From Armatimonadota bacterium (GTDB lineage: Bacteria > Armatimonadota > UBA10988), in the NCBI GenBank assembly GCA_016235455.1, contig JACRKZ010000079.1, forward strand, positions 1 through 64,000: a DNA stretch of 64,000 nucleotides, given 5' to 3'. Of the stretch, positions 35,546-44,109 are shown piece by piece; positions within the stretch are counted from its first letter, which is position 1, and every line of letters starts with the position of its first letter. The position numbers and the translations under genes were made by a program. Below the pieces are notes generated by a model. The model made no database searches and was not told the origin of the DNA. It was given only the letters and a program-made list of their open reading frames with translations.

Positions 35546-38092
35546 TCACTCCTTGTCGATCGCGTACCAGATAGTCTGCTGATCGGGCGACACCGTTACG
35601 CCCAACCCGCCGGCGCTGGGCCGCGAGGGCACCACGGCGCCCGGCTGGCCCGCGCCGTCGAGCACGCGCACCCGCCGCCGCGCCGTGCCCAGCGCCAGAT
35701 CGAGATCAGCGGTGAGCGGCTCGCAGACCGTCGGGCCAGTGCCCCAGGCGCGGCCCACGCTGGTCAGCGTGTCGTTCCAGCCCATGCCCGTGTTGCCCAC
35801 GGCGCCCACCACCACCAGCAGCAGCTTGGCCGACTCGGCCAGCGCCTGGCCATCGAGCGCGGCCAAGGCCACGGTCGCGAAGTTGCGCTCGGTGGGGTGC
35901 AGCGCCACGGTCAGCGGGCCGGCGGTGACCTTGCGCCCGCCGATGCGACCCACCACCGCCGCCACCTGCGGCGTGTCCACACGGTAGTGTGCCTGCTCGG
36001 CGGGGGCCGACTGCCAGACCAGGCTCGTGCTGCCCTGACCAGCCCCGGTGCTCAGTTTCGGCGCGGCATCGCCGTCGACCAGCGCCACCTCGGCGCGGCC
36101 GTCGGCCACCATGGCGCCCGCGGCCAGGCCGGCGGCCTGCCACAGGCTGCCCATGCTGCCGCCCCGCGCCAGGACGGCGCGCGACACGGTCAGGCGGTGG
36201 ACGATGCCCGCCGCGGGCATGGCGCCGGCGCGGAACAGCACCGCCGCGATGGGCATCAAGGCCATCTTGGCGGGGTTGGTCACGCTCTCGAAGTAGCCAC
36301 GGATCTTTGGCGGCCCGGCCACGACGGAGTCACCGTAGTCGAACTGGTAGAGCGCGTCCCAGTTCTGCCGACCAGCCACGGCAGCCAGCAACGGCATGGC
36401 CTCGGCGGTGTAGAAGCTTGGTGCCGGATGGTCATACTCGCTCACCGAGTACGGCTTGCCCGCGACGCGGTTGGCCACCAGGCCACCGAGCGCGCCGCCA
36501 TCGGCCGCGGCGACAATCGGCGTGTTGGCGATGCTCCAGTCGGCCGAGTCCCACGGCCTGCCGGGGAAGCGCGGATGCTGCCAGTAGGCGTGCATGTCGA
36601 CGTAGTCGGACAGGTCGGCCTCGCGCGCCAGGCCGATGGTGCCGCCGTAGCTGGCCTGGCTGCAGATCACCAGCGCGCCACAGCCGATGGTCTTCTTGAC
36701 CAGGTCGCGCAGGCCGACGACATAGTCGCGCTCCGTCTTGGTGACATACGCCGTCCAGTCGGCGGCCTCGCGGGGCAGCGCCCGGCCGATGGGCAGCGGC
36801 AGCGTGTCCAGCGTGGTCCCGGCAGGCAAGTCGGTCGGCACGCCGCGGCGCAGCGACATGCCGGCCAGTTCCACGGTGCCGACCACGCTGTTGAGCCCGA
36901 AGCTCAGTCGCGTGTGCCGCGGCACGACGGTGGTGGCATGCAGGCTGAAGGTGTGCCGCTTCCACTCGGGCGTGAGGGTGATCGTCGCCGTCTGGCCGAT
37001 GCCGTGCCAGTCGGCCTGGTCGACGCGGCAGCCGACGTAGATGGGCCGGTTGGCATTGGCGCGACCCCAGAACTCCACGGTGTAGTCGGCGCCTTCGGTC
37101 AGGTCCATGCCGACCTGATGCACCTGGAAGTGCCAGGCCTCGACGCCGGGCCTCGTCAGGTCGGCGCGCAGGGCTCGGCGGCCGTCGGGACCATCAACCA
37201 CGGTCAAGCTGGCTTCGGCCGGCTTCGGCGCCTCCAGCACCCAGCCCTTGGTGCCGTCCGCCAGATCGCGATTGGTCAGCAGTTCGGCGCCCAGCGGCTC
37301 CAAGCCGGCGGTCCAGGCACGTCGCGCGGCTTCCAGCGTGCTGTAGCGCTGCTTCACGTACCCACGCCAACCGGCCTCCAGCGGGTCGAGCAGCGCCGGC
37401 GGCAGTTGCAGCAACTGCCCGTTGCCGGCCTGACCGGTGAGGCTGTTCTCGTTGTTCAGCTCCACAAAGGCGATGGTCGGCTCGGTGGCGTAGGTATTGC
37501 CGGTGTACGGGTTGCGGTGGCCGAGGATGAGCCGCGCGTATTCGTGCTGCATGCGGATCAGGTCGGGATGGTAGTGGTCGACCGTCTTGCCGTAATTGAA
37601 AGTCGTGGGCAGCTTGCTCCAGTCGTATCCGGCGTAGTTGCGGCTGACATGGAGGTTCAGGTTGACCCAGATGCCGCAGCGCCGGAACTCGGAGATGAGG
37701 AAGTCGAGCCGGTCCATCTGACCGGGATCGAGCGCCTTCTGCGTCGTGTCGGCCCACAGGCCGCGCGGCGTGGTGCCGTTGTCCATGTGGTGCAGGCGCA
37801 CCACGTTCATGCCCAGACGCTTCATGCGCTCGGCGATCTTGGGCGCCAGGTCCTTGCTCGGGAAGGCGGTGGCGAAGGTCAGGTTGGTGCCCAGCAGGCG
37901 CACACGCTGGCCGCGACCGTCGACGAACGTGCCATCGCGCACCACCAGCCGGCCATGGCTGCCACAGGGCTCGGGGCTCAGGTAGCCCATATCCACGTAG
38001 CCGGCCAGGTCGTAGACCGGCGGCATGGCGAACGGGAACGCACCCGCCAAGGGATCGCCGGCTAGTGCCAGCAGGGCCAGGAGCAGCGTCAT
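35546..38092 (-). CDS. Secreted clan GH-A glycoside hydrolase with inserted binding domain
   Basis: An 848-residue exported protein (signal peptide about 1-18). The catalytic barrel begins VYDLAGYVDMGYL; VELNNENS gives the probable acid/base Glu215 and YSVSEYDHP the probable nucleophile Glu552. Residues 280-415 between them form a beta-sandwich like CBM4/9 (WHFQVHQVGMDLTEGADYTVEFWGRAN), so a binding module is inserted in the barrel. A beta-rich C-terminal half follows. The start is ATG 38092, with GGAG six bases ahead; ATG 38098 is possible. It heads an operon with the lipoprotein and is divergent from the alpha/beta hydrolase. The substrate is unknown. Confidence 0.75.
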   Translation of the reverse strand: MTLLLALLALAGDPLAGAFPFAMPPVYDLAGYVDMGYLSPEPCGSHGRLVVRDGTFVDGRGQRVRLLGTNLTFATAFPSKDLAPKIAERMKRLGMNVVRLHHMDNGTTPRGLWADTTQKALDPGQMDRLDFLISEFRRCGIWVNLNLHVSRNYAGYDWSKLPTTFNYGKTVDHYHPDLIRMQHEYARLILGHRNPYTGNTYATEPTIAFVELNNENSLTGQAGNGQLLQLPPALLDPLEAGWRGYVKQRYSTLEAARRAWTAGLEPLGAELLTNRDLADGTKGWVLEAPKPAEASLTVVDGPDGRRALRADLTRPGVEAWHFQVHQVGMDLTEGADYTVEFWGRANANRPIYVGCRVDQADWHGIGQTATITLTPEWKRHTFSLHATTVVPRHTRLSFGLNSVVGTVELAGMSLRRGVPTDLPAGTTLDTLPLPIGRALPREAADWTAYVTKTERDYVVGLRDLVKKTIGCGALVICSQASYGGTIGLAREADLSDYVDMHAYWQHPRFPGRPWDSADWSIANTPIVAAADGGALGGLVANRVAGKPYSVSEYDHPAPSFYTAEAMPLLAAVAGRQNWDALYQFDYGDSVVAGPPKIRGYFESVTNPAKMALMPIAAVLFRAGAMPAAGIVHRLTVSRAVLARGGSMGSLWQAAGLAAGAMVADGRAEVALVDGDAAPKLSTGAGQGSTSLVWQSAPAEQAHYRVDTPQVAAVVGRIGGRKVTAGPLTVALHPTERNFATVALAALDGQALAESAKLLLVVVGAVGNTGMGWNDTLTSVGRAWGTGPTVCEPLTADLDLALGTARRRVRVLDGAGQPGAVVPSRPSAGGLGVTVSPDQQTIWYAIDKE

Positions 38093-38137
38093 CGTCATCT
38101 CCGCGCACGCGCTGATTGGCGCGCGCGGGTGCGGCAC

Positions 38138-38154
38138 CTCCTGCCCGGCAGGAG
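38138..38154. promoter_or_regulatory. Perfect GGCAGGAG palindrome in divergent promoter
   Basis: CTCCTGCC (38138-38145) and GGCAGGAG (38147-38154) face each other around a single C, in the 108-base gap between divergent genes. A dimeric repressor site is plausible; the same GGCAGGA half-site occurs at 3187-3193 in the other divergent hydrolase promoter. Confidence 0.4.
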
Positions 38155-38200
38155 TCGTGCGCGCGCGGCGAATCTGCCGGTGCGCGGGAGGTGCTGCGTG

Positions 38201-39580
38201 ATGCGATGGGCATGGCTGTTGCTGACCACCATGGGCCTGGCCCTGGCCGCCGACGACATCGCCGCGGGCTGGTGGCAGGGCCAGTTGGCCAAGGAGCTCG
38301 GCGGGTTCCGCCTGGCGGTGCACCTGTCACGGGCCGATGGCGGCGCCTGGACCGGCACGCTGGACAGTCCTGACCAGGGCCTGGCCGGTGTGCCGCTGAG
38401 CGAGGTGAGCGTGGTCGACGGCACCTTGCGCTGCGCCATTCGCGGTGCGCAGACCAGCTTCGAGGGCAAACTCGCCGCCGACGGCCAGACCATCGTGGGC
38501 ACGCTGACCGCCCGGGGCACGCCGTTGCCGCTGACCTTCGCACGGGCGACGGGCACGTTCGTGGTCAACCGCCCGCAGGAGCCCCGGCCGCCCTTCCCCT
38601 ACGACATCCGCGAGGCGCAGGTGGCCAACGCCGACGCCGCGGGCGTGTCGCTGGCCGGCACCCTGACCGTGCCCGCCGGCGCCGGCCCGTGGCCGGCTGT
38701 GGTGCTGGTCTCCGGCTCCGGCCCGAACAACCGCGACGAGGAGGTCTTCGGCCACAGGCCGTTCGCCGTGCTGGCCGACCACTTGAGTCGCAACGGCGTG
38801 GCAGTGCTGCGCTATGACAAGCGCGGCATCGGCGGTTCGAAAGGCGACTACGCGGGGGCCACCACCGCCGATTTCGCCTCGGATGCCGGGGCCTGCCTGC
38901 GCTGGTTGCGGCAGCAGCCCGGCATCGCGGGCGACCGGGTCGGGCTGCTGGGCCACAGCGAAGGCGGCCTGGTGGTGCCGGTGGTGGCCAACAGAGCGCC
39001 GGGCGAGGCGGCCTTCGTGGTGCTGCTGGGCGGACCGGCGGTCACCGGCGCGGACATCCTCACCCGCCAGACCATTCTGCTGTCGCGCACACAGGGCGTG
39101 GACGACACCGCGCTGGCGGCCATCGAGAAGGCGCATCGGGCGCTGGTCAAGCGTGCTGCCGAGGGCGCGAGCGCCGAGGAACTGCGGCCGTTGGTCAAGG
39201 CCCTGATGGCGGCGCAAGGCAGCCCCGCGGACGACAGGACCGCCGACGCCGTGGCCGGCGGGCTGCTGTCGCCGTGGATGAAGGGCTTCCTGACCTACGA
39301 CCCGGCGCCGGCGTTGCGCGGGCTGAAGGTGCCGGTCCTGGCGCTCACGGGCGAGCTCGACCTGCAGGTGGAGCCCGGTCAGAACCTGCCCGTCATGGTG
39401 GCAGCATTCGAGGCCGGTGGCGTGCGCGACTATACGGTGAGCAAGGTGGGCGGCGTCAACCATCTGCTCCAGCCGGCGCGCACGGGTGGCGTGGACGAGT
39501 ATGCCAAGGTGGAGATGACCACAGAACCGCGCGTGCTGGCGCAGATCAGCGCGTGGATCCTTAGCCGCACGGCGCGCTGA
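38201..39580 (+). CDS. Secreted alpha/beta hydrolase (serine aminopeptidase S33-like)
   Basis: A 459-residue exported protein (signal peptide 1-17). Residues 18-125 are a beta domain common in front of such hydrolases (WWQGQLAKELGGFRLAVHL). The hydrolase part carries an oxyanion-type SGSGPNNRDE loop, the nucleophile Ser253 in GHSEGG, an Asp in LTGELDLQV and His in GGVNHLLQP. Dienelactone-hydrolase or esterase activity is likely. ATG 38201 follows GGGAGGTG. It is divergent from the large glycoside hydrolase and followed 35 bases later by the glycan exporter permease. Confidence 0.85.
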   Translation: MRWAWLLLTTMGLALAADDIAAGWWQGQLAKELGGFRLAVHLSRADGGAWTGTLDSPDQGLAGVPLSEVSVVDGTLRCAIRGAQTSFEGKLAADGQTIVGTLTARGTPLPLTFARATGTFVVNRPQEPRPPFPYDIREAQVANADAAGVSLAGTLTVPAGAGPWPAVVLVSGSGPNNRDEEVFGHRPFAVLADHLSRNGVAVLRYDKRGIGGSKGDYAGATTADFASDAGACLRWLRQQPGIAGDRVGLLGHSEGGLVVPVVANRAPGEAAFVVLLGGPAVTGADILTRQTILLSRTQGVDDTALAAIEKAHRALVKRAAEGASAEELRPLVKALMAAQGSPADDRTADAVAGGLLSPWMKGFLTYDPAPALRGLKVPVLALTGELDLQVEPGQNLPVMVAAFEAGGVRDYTVSKVGGVNHLLQPARTGGVDEYAKVEMTTEPRVLAQISAWILSRTAR

Positions 39581-39615
39581 GGCGGTACACTAGGCGGCGA
39601 GGTCAATCCGAGCCA

Positions 39616-40482
39616 ATGAGCCGAGCAGAGCTTGTCAACACGCCCGAGCGCCCCAGCCTCCGCGCCACGCTGGCCGAGCTGTGGTCGTTCCGCGAGCTGA
39701 TCATCGAGTTCACTCGGCGCAGCATCATGCTCCGCTACAAGAACAGCGTGCTGGGCATTGCCTGGTCGCTGGTCACGCCGCTGATGATGATCCTGATGAT
39801 CACGGTGATGACCAAGTTCATCTTCCAGCAGCCGATCCCCAACTACTCGGCCTACCTGTTCCCGGTCATGTTTGCCTGGACGTTCTGCAACAACGCCATC
39901 CCGGACATGTGCATCTCGCTGCTGGAGAGCGCGTCCATCGTGCGGCGTTCGTACTTCCCGCGCGAGCTGCTGCCCATCGCGACGCTGCTGGCCAGCCTCC
40001 TGCATTTCGGCATCTCCATGGGGCTGACCATGGCGTACCTGGTGCTGCTGCACATCTTCCCCTGGCAGGTCAACGTCAAGGTTCTGCTGGTGCTGCTCAT
40101 CGTGCCCGCCAACCTGGCCTTTCTGCTGGGCGTGGGGCTGGTCACCTCGGTGCTCAACGTCATCTTCGAGGACATCCGCTTCGTGGTGACCGTGGTGCTG
40201 CAGCTCATGCTCTACGCCGTGCCGGTGCTCTATCCCATCGAGCGCGTGGCCGCCGCCGCGCCAGACGGCTGGTGGCTGCGGCTGTACCTGCTCAACCCGT
40301 TCGCGTCGTTGCTGGTGCTCTACCAGAAGGCGCTGCTGCCGCCCATCTCGGTCAAGGGCGTCGAGGCGTTGCCCTGGAGCTGGGGCCTGTTGGCCCAGAC
40401 CTGGATCATCTCGCTGCTGACCCTGTGGCTCGGGCTGTGGTTCTTCAACCGCCTCAAGTACATTGCCGTGGAGCGCCTGTGA
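39616..40482 (+). CDS. wzm: ABC-2 permease for polysaccharide export (Wzm-like)
   Basis: A 288-residue inner-membrane permease with six helices, matching the ABC-2 polysaccharide/O-antigen exporters (Wzm, KpsM, TagG). The cytoplasmic start ELIIEFTRRSIMLRYKNSVLGIAWSL is the family hallmark, and PLMMILMITVM and LFPVMFAWTFCNNAIPDM follow. It moves a lipid-linked glycan across the inner membrane with its ATPase partner. The ATPase gene starts at the last base of its stop codon (TGATG). TACACT at 39586-39591 could be a -10 box. Confidence 0.88.
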   Translation: MSRAELVNTPERPSLRATLAELWSFRELIIEFTRRSIMLRYKNSVLGIAWSLVTPLMMILMITVMTKFIFQQPIPNYSAYLFPVMFAWTFCNNAIPDMCISLLESASIVRRSYFPRELLPIATLLASLLHFGISMGLTMAYLVLLHIFPWQVNVKVLLVLLIVPANLAFLLGVGLVTSVLNVIFEDIRFVVTVVLQLMLYAVPVLYPIERVAAAAPDGWWLRLYLLNPFASLLVLYQKALLPPISVKGVEALPWSWGLLAQTWIISLLTLWLGLWFFNRLKYIAVERL

Positions 40483-41216
40483 TGAGCGAGCCCCTGGCGG
40501 TCGAAGTGAAAGCGGTGAGCAAGCGCTTCCGCATCGTGCATCACGCCGGCTCGCTCAAGCGCGCGGCCATCGAACTCGTGCGGCGCCGGCCGGCCGTGGA
40601 GTTGATGACGGCCGTCGACAACCTGTCGTTCAGCGTGCCACGCGGCCAGACCGTCGGCATCATCGGCTCCAATGGCAGCGGCAAGAGCACCATGCTCATG
40701 CTGCTGGCGGGCATCTACCGGCCCAGCCAGGGCGAGATCGTCGTGCGCGGCCGCATCACCACGCTGCTCGACCTGTATGCCGGCATGCACCCCGACCTGA
40801 CCGCCGCCGACAACGCCATCCTGGTCGCCATGACCAACGGCCTGACGCGGCGCCAGGCCATCGACCGGCTGCCGACCATTCTGGAGTTCGCCGAACTGCT
40901 CGACGTCGCCGACCAGCGCATCCGTCACTTCTCGGCCGGCATGGTGGTGCGGCTCGGCTTCAGTGTCGCCGCCTACTGCGACCCCGAGGTGCTGCTGGTG
41001 GATGAGGTGCTGGCCGTGGGCGACCAGTCGTTCCAGGCCAAGTGCCGTGGCAAGGTGGCCGAGTTCCAGCGTGAAGGCCGCACCATCGTCTTCGTCTCCC
41101 ACGACCTGCCGGCCGTGGCGGCCAGTTGCGAGCGAGTCATCTGGCTCGACCGCAGCCGGCTGCGCATGGACGGACCCGCCGCCGAGGTGCTCGCCGCCTA
41201 CGCCCAGTCCGTCTAG
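40482..41216 (+). CDS. wzt: ABC transporter ATPase for polysaccharide export (Wzt-like, no C-terminal sugar domain)
   Basis: A 244-residue nucleotide-binding subunit. Walker A GSNGSGKS is at residues 62-69, the signature region is HFSAGMVVRLGFSVA, and Walker B is EVLLVDEVLAVGD followed by the switch His in VSHD. The N-terminal FRIVHHAGSLKRAAIELV is typical of the Wzt/KpsT/TagH group. It stops right after the ATPase core, lacking the C-terminal carbohydrate-binding domain of O9a-type Wzt. It therefore resembles KpsT- or O12-like systems that do not recognise a capped chain end. Its stop overlaps the opposite methyltransferase stop by four bases. Confidence 0.88.
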   Translation: MSEPLAVEVKAVSKRFRIVHHAGSLKRAAIELVRRRPAVELMTAVDNLSFSVPRGQTVGIIGSNGSGKSTMLMLLAGIYRPSQGEIVVRGRITTLLDLYAGMHPDLTAADNAILVAMTNGLTRRQAIDRLPTILEFAELLDVADQRIRHFSAGMVVRLGFSVAAYCDPEVLLVDEVLAVGDQSFQAKCRGKVAEFQREGRTIVFVSHDLPAVAASCERVIWLDRSRLRMDGPAAEVLAAYAQSV

Positions 41217-42160
41217 CCCGCCGGCCGTCGGAACACGAAGCTGCCAATACCCGAGCGACCGGCCTGGGCCTCGGCCGCGGCCAGCCTGGCATAGCGGGCC
41301 AGAGCCGGCTTGCCCAGCACCCGCGTATAGTCGGTGCCCAGCACCGGCAGACCCCGCTGGAAGCCCTCGCTCTGGTAGTACTGCCAGGGCCACGCCTCGT
41401 CGACCTGCCGTACGCACTCCAGACCGAACGACTGCGCCAGAGCGATCAGCGCCTCGGATCGCGGCACGACATAGTGCCGCGGCGCATCCAGCCCGAGCCA
41501 GCAGTCGCCGAACATCTCCCACGGCGTTGAGGGCAGCTTCGGCAGTTGCAGCAGCGCCACACCGCCGTCACTGAGCAGGCCGGCGATGGTCCGCATGGCC
41601 GCCACCGGGTCGGGCATGTGCTCGAACGAATGCATGGCGAAGACCAGGTCATAGCGCTCGGGCAACGCCGCCATGTCGCAGCGGTGGATGGGAAAGGGCA
41701 GACCGTCGGCCACGGGGCTGTAGAGGTCCTGGCCCTCGATGTGCCGGTAGCCCATCAGGTGCAGCTGCCACAACAGCAGCGCGCCGCCGCAGCCGATGTC
41801 GAGCACGCGCGTGTCGCGGGGCGGCTGGCCGGCCAGCCACAGCGCGTGTCGGGCCAGAGCCACCTGCAGGAATGTGCTGCTGAACTGCGGCGGCACCCAC
41901 GACAGCAGGGGCCGCGGCATCCATCGTGCCAGGCCCGCCAGCAGGCGGGCGCGCGGCGAGGCGATCTGGAACGGCAGGTGGCACGAGTAGCCGGCGCTGT
42001 AGTAGGCACCCATGTCGGCCACGTCGTCGATGAGCCACAGACTGCCGCAGCTGCCGCACTCGCCGTAGGAGAACGAGCTGCCCATCTGCTGGTGGCGCTC
42101 CTCGGCGGTGAACACGCGCTTGGGCTGGGATCCGCACATCCGGCACGTTGGCTGAGGCAT
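41213..42160 (-). CDS. Class I SAM-dependent methyltransferase with N-terminal zinc ribbon
   Basis: A 315-residue protein. The N-terminus has a zinc-ribbon Cys set (Cys6, Cys9, Cys35, Cys38). The SAM-binding motif is VLDIGCGGALLLW, and MHSFEHMPDPVAAM and LSDGGVALLQLPKLPS mark motifs II and III. This layout is common in sugar or polysaccharide-cluster methyltransferases. ATG 42160 follows GGAG. It is the last gene of a minus-strand run that includes a glycosyltransferase and a deacetylase, and it meets the Wzm/Wzt exporter end to end, so methylation of an exported glycan is likely (inference). Confidence 0.82.
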   Translation of the reverse strand: MPQPTCRMCGSQPKRVFTAEERHQQMGSSFSYGECGSCGSLWLIDDVADMGAYYSAGYSCHLPFQIASPRARLLAGLARWMPRPLLSWVPPQFSSTFLQVALARHALWLAGQPPRDTRVLDIGCGGALLLWQLHLMGYRHIEGQDLYSPVADGLPFPIHRCDMAALPERYDLVFAMHSFEHMPDPVAAMRTIAGLLSDGGVALLQLPKLPSTPWEMFGDCWLGLDAPRHYVVPRSEALIALAQSFGLECVRQVDEAWPWQYYQSEGFQRGLPVLGTDYTRVLGKPALARYARLAAAEAQAGRSGIGSFVFRRPAG

Positions 42161-42213
42161 GATTGCTCCGGGCGACGACAGCGAGGGCATCATAGGGTGG
42201 CGCCAGACGACCG

Positions 42214-43362
42214 TCAAGCGCCGCGGGTCGCGCCGAGCTGGTCGCGCACGGCGGCCACCACCTGCGCGACGAAGTGGTCATGGCGGTAGCGTCGCAGGGC
42301 GAAGGCCCGCGCGGTGGCGGCCCGCCGCCGCACCTCGTCGGGATCGTTGGCCAGCCGACACAGCAGCCGGCCCAGTTGCACCGCATCACCATCGTCGAAC
42401 AGCCAGCCGGAGCGGCCGACCACCTCGGGGATGGCCCCGGTTCGCGAACCGATGACCGGCCGCCCGCAGAGCAGCGCCTGGGCGAGCACGCGGCCGAACT
42501 GCTCGGCCCAGACGGGCGTGGCACGCGAGGGCAGCACCAGGATGTCGGCCGCGGCCATGGCCGCGGACAGGTCGGCCTGGAGCAACTGGCCGAGCCAGCG
42601 CACCCGATCGTCGAGACCCAGGCGTTGGCTCAGTTGGCGCAGCGCGGCCTCATCGGGCCCGGTGCCGGCCACCGCCAGCCGCACGTCCGCCGGCGCCGCG
42701 GCCAGCGCCGAGAGCAGCAGGTCGACGCCCTTTTCCGCCACGAGGCGGCCCGCGTAGAGCAGCGTCAGGCCCGACGCCGCCTCAGGCCGCGCGGCCGGCT
42801 GGAAGACCGTTTCGTCATCGCCCATGAACGCGACTCGTGCGCGGCCCACGGGCAGGCCCTGGCGCTCCAGCAGGCGCGCCGCGCCGCTCGACCCGACCAG
42901 CGCCGCATCGGCGCGACGCAGCACATGCGCCAGCAGGCGCCCGCGCAGCCGGCCCGGCCACGACGACCAGCGCCTCGCCACGTTCTCGAACGACCACACG
43001 ACGACACGCACGCCGGGCAGCAGCAAGCGCGCGACGGCGATGGTCTGCGCGGCGCCCAGTTCGTTGGGCTCGCCGAGGTAGAAGACGACCTGGGGCCGCA
43101 CCTCGCGCAGGCGCTTGACGAGCGCCCAGCCGAACAGCGAGTACGGGTAAGGGCGAACCGGCCAGACCCGCGCCGCGCCGGGGCCGTGGCACTGCACCAC
43201 GCCGCCGAACTGCCCCAGATCGACGCAGCGCGGCTCGAGGGCCTGGACGTCGAGCCCTGGATCCTGGGCCTGCATCGCGTCGGCCAGGGGCTGTACGGCC
43301 AACATGCCCACCACCAGCACGCGCGGCCGGCTGGAGTCCTGCCGCTCGGTGACGTCAGTCAT
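42214..43362 (-). CDS. GT4-type glycosyltransferase with altered EX7E motif
   Basis: A 382-residue GT-B glycosyltransferase. The N-terminal half begins RVLVVGMLAVQPL, and the C-terminal half has LLYAGRLVAEKGVDLLL, a GTGPDEAALRQL loop and AADILVLPS, the standard GT4 order. The donor-binding region reads EQFGRVLAQALLCGRPVIGS: the first Glu of the EX7E motif is present, but the second is Gln. It adds a sugar to a lipid-linked or surface glycan. The start is ATG 43362, inside the last 8 bases of the deacetylase gene, so translation is coupled. Confidence 0.85.
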   Translation of the reverse strand: MTDVTERQDSSRPRVLVVGMLAVQPLADAMQAQDPGLDVQALEPRCVDLGQFGGVVQCHGPGAARVWPVRPYPYSLFGWALVKRLREVRPQVVFYLGEPNELGAAQTIAVARLLLPGVRVVVWSFENVARRWSSWPGRLRGRLLAHVLRRADAALVGSSGAARLLERQGLPVGRARVAFMGDDETVFQPAARPEAASGLTLLYAGRLVAEKGVDLLLSALAAAPADVRLAVAGTGPDEAALRQLSQRLGLDDRVRWLGQLLQADLSAAMAAADILVLPSRATPVWAEQFGRVLAQALLCGRPVIGSRTGAIPEVVGRSGWLFDDGDAVQLGRLLCRLANDPDEVRRRAATARAFALRRYRHDHFVAQVVAAVRDQLGATRGA

Positions 43363-44107
43363 CGAACCGCACCGCCACCACCTCGCCCTCGGCGAGCACG
43401 GCCAGCAGACGCGGGTCCGACCACAGCCGCCGATCGCCCTCGCGCTCAGCCGCCACCACCTCGCCCGGATAGCCGGCATGACCGAGCGCGCGCATCTCCG
43501 GACCGTCGCACGCGGGATGGTTGACCATCAGGTACGTGCCCGGATCGGCCGCCGACAGACTGGCCAGCAGCCGGTCGACGGCATCGCCCTCGCACTCGGC
43601 CTGCGGCAACCGCGCGCCGCGCCGGTCGCCGTCGAGCAGGCCGTGCCGGGCTCGCCAGCCGGACATGGCGTCGGCCAGGCCGTCCACGACCCAGCCGAAG
43701 CCCATGTGCTGATCGGCGTAGCGCACGTCGATGCCAAGCTCGCGCAAGCGGCCCAACTGCGCGTCGCACTCGGCGATGATCTCGTCGACACGGGGCTGGG
43801 CTTCATGCAGCGTCTGGGTCGTCTGGTGGAAGCAGCCATCGGCGTCAACCAGCGAGGGCGCCTCGCGCGCGGGCAACACCGGCCCCCAGCGCAGGCTGTC
43901 CCACTCGGCGTTGAAGCACAGGTGCACACCGCAGCACAGGCCCTCGATGCCCGCCAACAACGCCGCGGCGGACTCGATGGCCGGCCCGCAGGCGAGGATG
44001 CTCGCGTTGCGCAGACAGCCGCGCGTGGCGGCCTCGTAGACCGCGCGGTTGGCGCTCTCGTTGCAGCCGGCGTCGTCGCCACGCGTGATCAGGCGGATGC
44101 GCGCCAT
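43355..44107 (-). CDS. ChbG/YdjC-like carbohydrate deacetylase
   Basis: A 250-residue protein of the YdjC/ChbG family. Metal and catalytic residues are visible in RGDDAGCNESAN, GVHLCFNAEW and YADQHMGFG. Such enzymes remove N-acetyl groups from chitooligosaccharides or lipid-linked sugars (as in HpnK). It has no signal peptide and is thus cytoplasmic. It begins 2 bases after the S10 peptidase stop and overlaps the glycosyltransferase by 8 bases. Deacetylation of a glycan precursor made with the neighbouring transferases is the simplest reading. Confidence 0.85.
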   Translation of the reverse strand: MARIRLITRGDDAGCNESANRAVYEAATRGCLRNASILACGPAIESAAALLAGIEGLCCGVHLCFNAEWDSLRWGPVLPAREAPSLVDADGCFHQTTQTLHEAQPRVDEIIAECDAQLGRLRELGIDVRYADQHMGFGWVVDGLADAMSGWRARHGLLDGDRRGARLPQAECEGDAVDRLLASLSAADPGTYLMVNHPACDGPEMRALGHAGYPGEVVAAEREGDRRLWSDPRLLAVLAEGEVVAVRFDD

Positions 44108-44109
44108 GC

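Noticed and set aside
35897..38065. A 722-codon open frame opposite the large glycoside hydrolase.
   Set aside because: No start context or recognisable domain; the minus-strand protein has a signal peptide and catalytic residues.
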